Below are positions 61,976 to 64,000 of a DNA stretch of 64,000 nt, piece by piece; within the stretch, counting starts at the first letter, position 1; each line of letters begins with the position of its first letter. The notes under the pieces were generated by a model, which was given only the letters and a program-made list of their open reading frames with translations, was not told where the DNA came from and ran no database searches. The DNA comes from Aquimarina macrocephali JAMB N27. GTDB taxonomy: Bacteria; Bacteroidota; Bacteroidia; Flavobacteriales; Flavobacteriaceae. The stretch is from assembly GCF_000520995.1 (NCBI RefSeq), contig NZ_JACA01000044.1:22607-86606 (forward strand). Direction: 5' to 3'. The position numbers were made by a program, and so were the translations under genes.

Positions 61976-63280
61976 ATGCTATTAATTCACGTACAAAAAA
62001 TTACCCCCAGAGTATCCTACACATTTAAACAAATATGTAAGCGAATATTAGGTTTTGATGTTGATCTGACATCTAAAATAGAGCCTTTTATCGCTCATGA
62101 TGGACCTAAGCTTTCATACGGTAAACAACCATTGGGAAAGGAACTTTATTTTCAGAGTGTTGATTTACTTTTTGAACATGGACTAAATGATATAGATGTT
62201 CAGGTTTTTGATTGGGAAGAAACAAAATGTTTTTTTGATGTAAAGCATTCCGACTCTGCATTGCCTTTTGATATTTTTGCGGCTACTTTTTATCTCTTAA
62301 CACGATATGAGGAATATTTGCCACATGTGAAAGATGATATGGGACGTTTTCCGGCTACAGAAAGTATTGGGTATATCCATGATTTTTTACAGGATCCGGT
62401 AGTAGATATATGGGCATATAAATTCAAAAAAGTTCTTTTAGATAAATACCCTAACCTCGAATTTCGAGAAAAGAAATTTACAATTATACCTGTTGTTTCT
62501 GTAGCTCAGACTTTTGTGTATAAAAACAAAGGAGTTTTACGATCTATAGGAGGAGGGATTCGTGATTTGTGGAAATTGCAATTTGATAAACTAACAGATA
62601 GGATAAAAGTATTAATTGGATTTAAAAAAGATCCATATGATGTATTTGATTTTATAATTCAACTTCAAAAAAAGAAAAAAAGAAAAGCTAAAGTGCTATT
62701 TGGATTAGGAGATTACTCTAAATATGAGAAAAATGTAGGTTATAATCGCCCAAAACACCATGCAATCATTAAGCATATTGCAGATTATATTGATGTAGGA
62801 TTAAAGGTCTCATATGAAGCTATCTCTGATTTATCACTGTTGAAAAAGGAAAAGTTACGAATAGAGAATATTGTTAACAGAAGACTTCGATATTCACTTT
62901 GTTCTTTTTTCAAAATAAAATTACCAGAAGCATATCGCAATTTTATCGAATTAGAGATAGGAGAAGATTACTCTATGGGATATCCCAAGCAATCAGGTTT
63001 TAGGGCAGGAACTTGCACTCCGTTTATGTTCTATGATCTTGATTATGAGGTGCAAACTCCTTTGGTGGTACATTCATTTTGTTTTGCCAGTCAGGGCGAT
63101 AGAGAAGATATTAATGACCTGATGTCTGCAAGAAAAGAAATCAGCGTATATATGGATAAAGTAAAAAAGGTAAATGGAATTTTTATTCCGGTTTTTTGTA
63201 ATACATTGTTTAGTGATTTACAAAATGAACCTTTTTGGAAATCAATTTTAGAATTTATTTGGACAGCAGAAGATGAATAA
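61976..63280 (+). CDS. DUF7033/polysaccharide deacetylase-like protein
   Basis: A 434-residue protein. The N-terminal part (PLGKELYFQSVDLLFEHGLNDIDVQVFDW, FDIFAATFYLLTRYEEYLPHVKDDMGRF) matches the DUF7033 domain, which in Flavobacteria precedes a deacetylase-like half. The C-terminal half (about 200-430) resembles the polysaccharide deacetylase barrel but its catalytic motifs are not clear. No signal peptide, so it is cytoplasmic or membrane-associated. Overlaps the yjjG gene by 8 bp, so they are coupled. Confidence 0.7.
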   Translation: MLLIHVQKITPRVSYTFKQICKRILGFDVDLTSKIEPFIAHDGPKLSYGKQPLGKELYFQSVDLLFEHGLNDIDVQVFDWEETKCFFDVKHSDSALPFDIFAATFYLLTRYEEYLPHVKDDMGRFPATESIGYIHDFLQDPVVDIWAYKFKKVLLDKYPNLEFREKKFTIIPVVSVAQTFVYKNKGVLRSIGGGIRDLWKLQFDKLTDRIKVLIGFKKDPYDVFDFIIQLQKKKKRKAKVLFGLGDYSKYEKNVGYNRPKHHAIIKHIADYIDVGLKVSYEAISDLSLLKKEKLRIENIVNRRLRYSLCSFFKIKLPEAYRNFIELEIGEDYSMGYPKQSGFRAGTCTPFMFYDLDYEVQTPLVVHSFCFASQGDREDINDLMSARKEISVYMDKVKKVNGIFIPVFCNTLFSDLQNEPFWKSILEFIWTAEDE

Positions 63281-63959
63281 TACAATAAAACATATTTTTT
63301 TTGATCTAGACCATACTCTTTGGGATTTTGACAGGAACTCATCTTTAGCATTTAAGATGATTTTTGAAAAATTTGATGTTAATACCAAAATAGAAGATTT
63401 TCTGGCTATATATCAGCCAATTAATATGAAATATTGGAAATTATACAGAGAAGAGAAAGTAAGTAAAACACAACTCCGCAGAAGTAGGCTTACAGAAGCT
63501 TTTATGCATCTTGATATCGCATTTTCTTTAGAAGTTATAGATGCAATGTCTGATGATTATATTAATTTTTTACCACTTCATAACTATTTGATTGATGGAA
63601 CCCAAGATTTATTAGAATATCTTAATCCAAAATATGATTTGCATATCATTACCAATGGTTTTAGAGAAGTACAAAACATGAAGCTGTCAAATTCTGGAAT
63701 ACTACATTATTTTAAAACAATAACGAATAGTGAAGAAGCAGGGGTTAAAAAACCCAATCCATTTATTTTTGAACAGGCAATACAAAAATCCGGCGCAAAA
63801 CTCGATAGTAGTATGATGATAGGAGATAACTATGAAGCAGATATAATGGGAGCAGAGGCAGCAGGTTTAAGAACTATATGTTTTAATTACCATAAAGAAG
63901 AATTGCCGGCACATAATGTTCAAGTTTCTGAATTAAAGCAGATTAAAAAGTATCTTTAG
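63273..63959 (+). CDS. yjjG: YjjG-family noncanonical pyrimidine nucleotidase
   Basis: A 228-residue HAD phosphatase. HIFFDLDHTLWDFDRNS gives the nucleophile DxDxT, HIITNGFREVQNMKL is motif II with Thr/Asn, and GVKKPNPFIFEQAI plus MIGDNYEADIMGAEAAGL are motifs III and IV. YjjG dephosphorylates noncanonical pyrimidine nucleotides (house-cleaning) and UMP-type substrates. Full length is in the window. Coupled to the DUF7033 gene. Confidence 0.92.
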   Translation: MNNTIKHIFFDLDHTLWDFDRNSSLAFKMIFEKFDVNTKIEDFLAIYQPINMKYWKLYREEKVSKTQLRRSRLTEAFMHLDIAFSLEVIDAMSDDYINFLPLHNYLIDGTQDLLEYLNPKYDLHIITNGFREVQNMKLSNSGILHYFKTITNSEEAGVKKPNPFIFEQAIQKSGAKLDSSMMIGDNYEADIMGAEAAGLRTICFNYHKEELPAHNVQVSELKQIKKYL

Positions 63960-64000
63960 TAAATAAATATCGCTCTAGTTTATAATTGCTATTATTCGTA

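Noticed and set aside
1..64000. Search for tRNA, rRNA, CRISPR arrays, insertion sequences, prophage or classical toxin-antitoxin pairs
   Set aside because: None could be supported by reading the intergenic sequences and protein products.

Overview
The window reads as a chromosomal segment of a member of the Flavobacteriaceae (Bacteroidota), probably a marine, Aquimarina-like gliding bacterium; the genus is inference. The grounds are low G+C, genes mostly without Shine-Dalgarno sequences, promoters of the Bacteroidota type (TTG about 19-20 nt before TAnnTTTG), lipoproteins and secreted proteins with typical Bacteroidota signals, a peptidase with a C-terminal type IX secretion sorting domain, a single-chain glycine dehydrogenase, and the fused hypoxanthine phosphoribosyltransferase-adenylate kinase typical of this family. 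No rRNA, tRNA, CRISPR array, IS element or prophage is visible. Most of the window is ordinary core and accessory chromosome.

Layout. 0-3 kb: a possible beta/gamma-crystallin calcium-binding protein (its start may lie outside the window), a coupled pair made of a membrane protein and a lipoprotein (the membrane protein has no ordinary start codon), and a DUF4349 lipoprotein. 3.1-6.2 kb: an operon of a SprT-like protein, mannose-1-phosphate guanylyltransferase and a DUF389 membrane protein. 6.4-13 kb: small accessory genes, namely an XRE regulator with two membrane proteins, a DUF4269 protein, a flavin-binding protein, an alpha/beta hydrolase, and an HxlR regulator-NudC-DinB-YciI run. 13-16.6 kb: a MocR regulator divergent from a cupin, a DapA-like aldolase and a LysE-type exporter. 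16.7-25 kb: Mla-type ABC transporter (permease plus ATPase), PafA-type alkaline phosphatase, amine oxidase, a TetR-controlled dehydrogenase, a TlpA-like lipoprotein and a glycosyltransferase. 25-32.4 kb: methyltransferase, ketosynthase III, group III truncated haemoglobin, gcvP, a UbiA-like membrane protein, and an ECF sigma factor with two small zinc-finger-like proteins. 32.4-35.8 kb: a GbsR-family regulator and a four-gene operon (membrane protein, methyltransferase, TIGR01777 epimerase, SRPBCC protein). 36-45.7 kb: secreted M28 peptidase, M3 peptidase, purE/purK, hpt-adk fusion, obgE. 46-50.4 kb: unrecognised envelope or membrane proteins, two of them tandem paralogues, and an AhpD-like protein. 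50.6-64 kb: fasciclin lipoprotein, DUF2459 protein, a very large alpha-2-macroglobulin with a thioester motif, Mpl, DUF1569, RadC, a DUF7033/deacetylase-like protein and YjjG.

The least expected content is in the non-coding DNA. Several local regulators (GbsR, TetR, HxlR, MocR, XRE) sit beside near-perfect inverted repeats, and for GbsR and TetR almost the same repeat occurs in front of both the regulator and its neighbour gene. There is also a 38-codon ORF behind a tandem direct repeat and a promoter-like element (about 36.0 kb), and a well-formed promoter that leads to a terminator with no annotated gene between them (about 41.4 kb), a candidate small RNA or 19-residue peptide.
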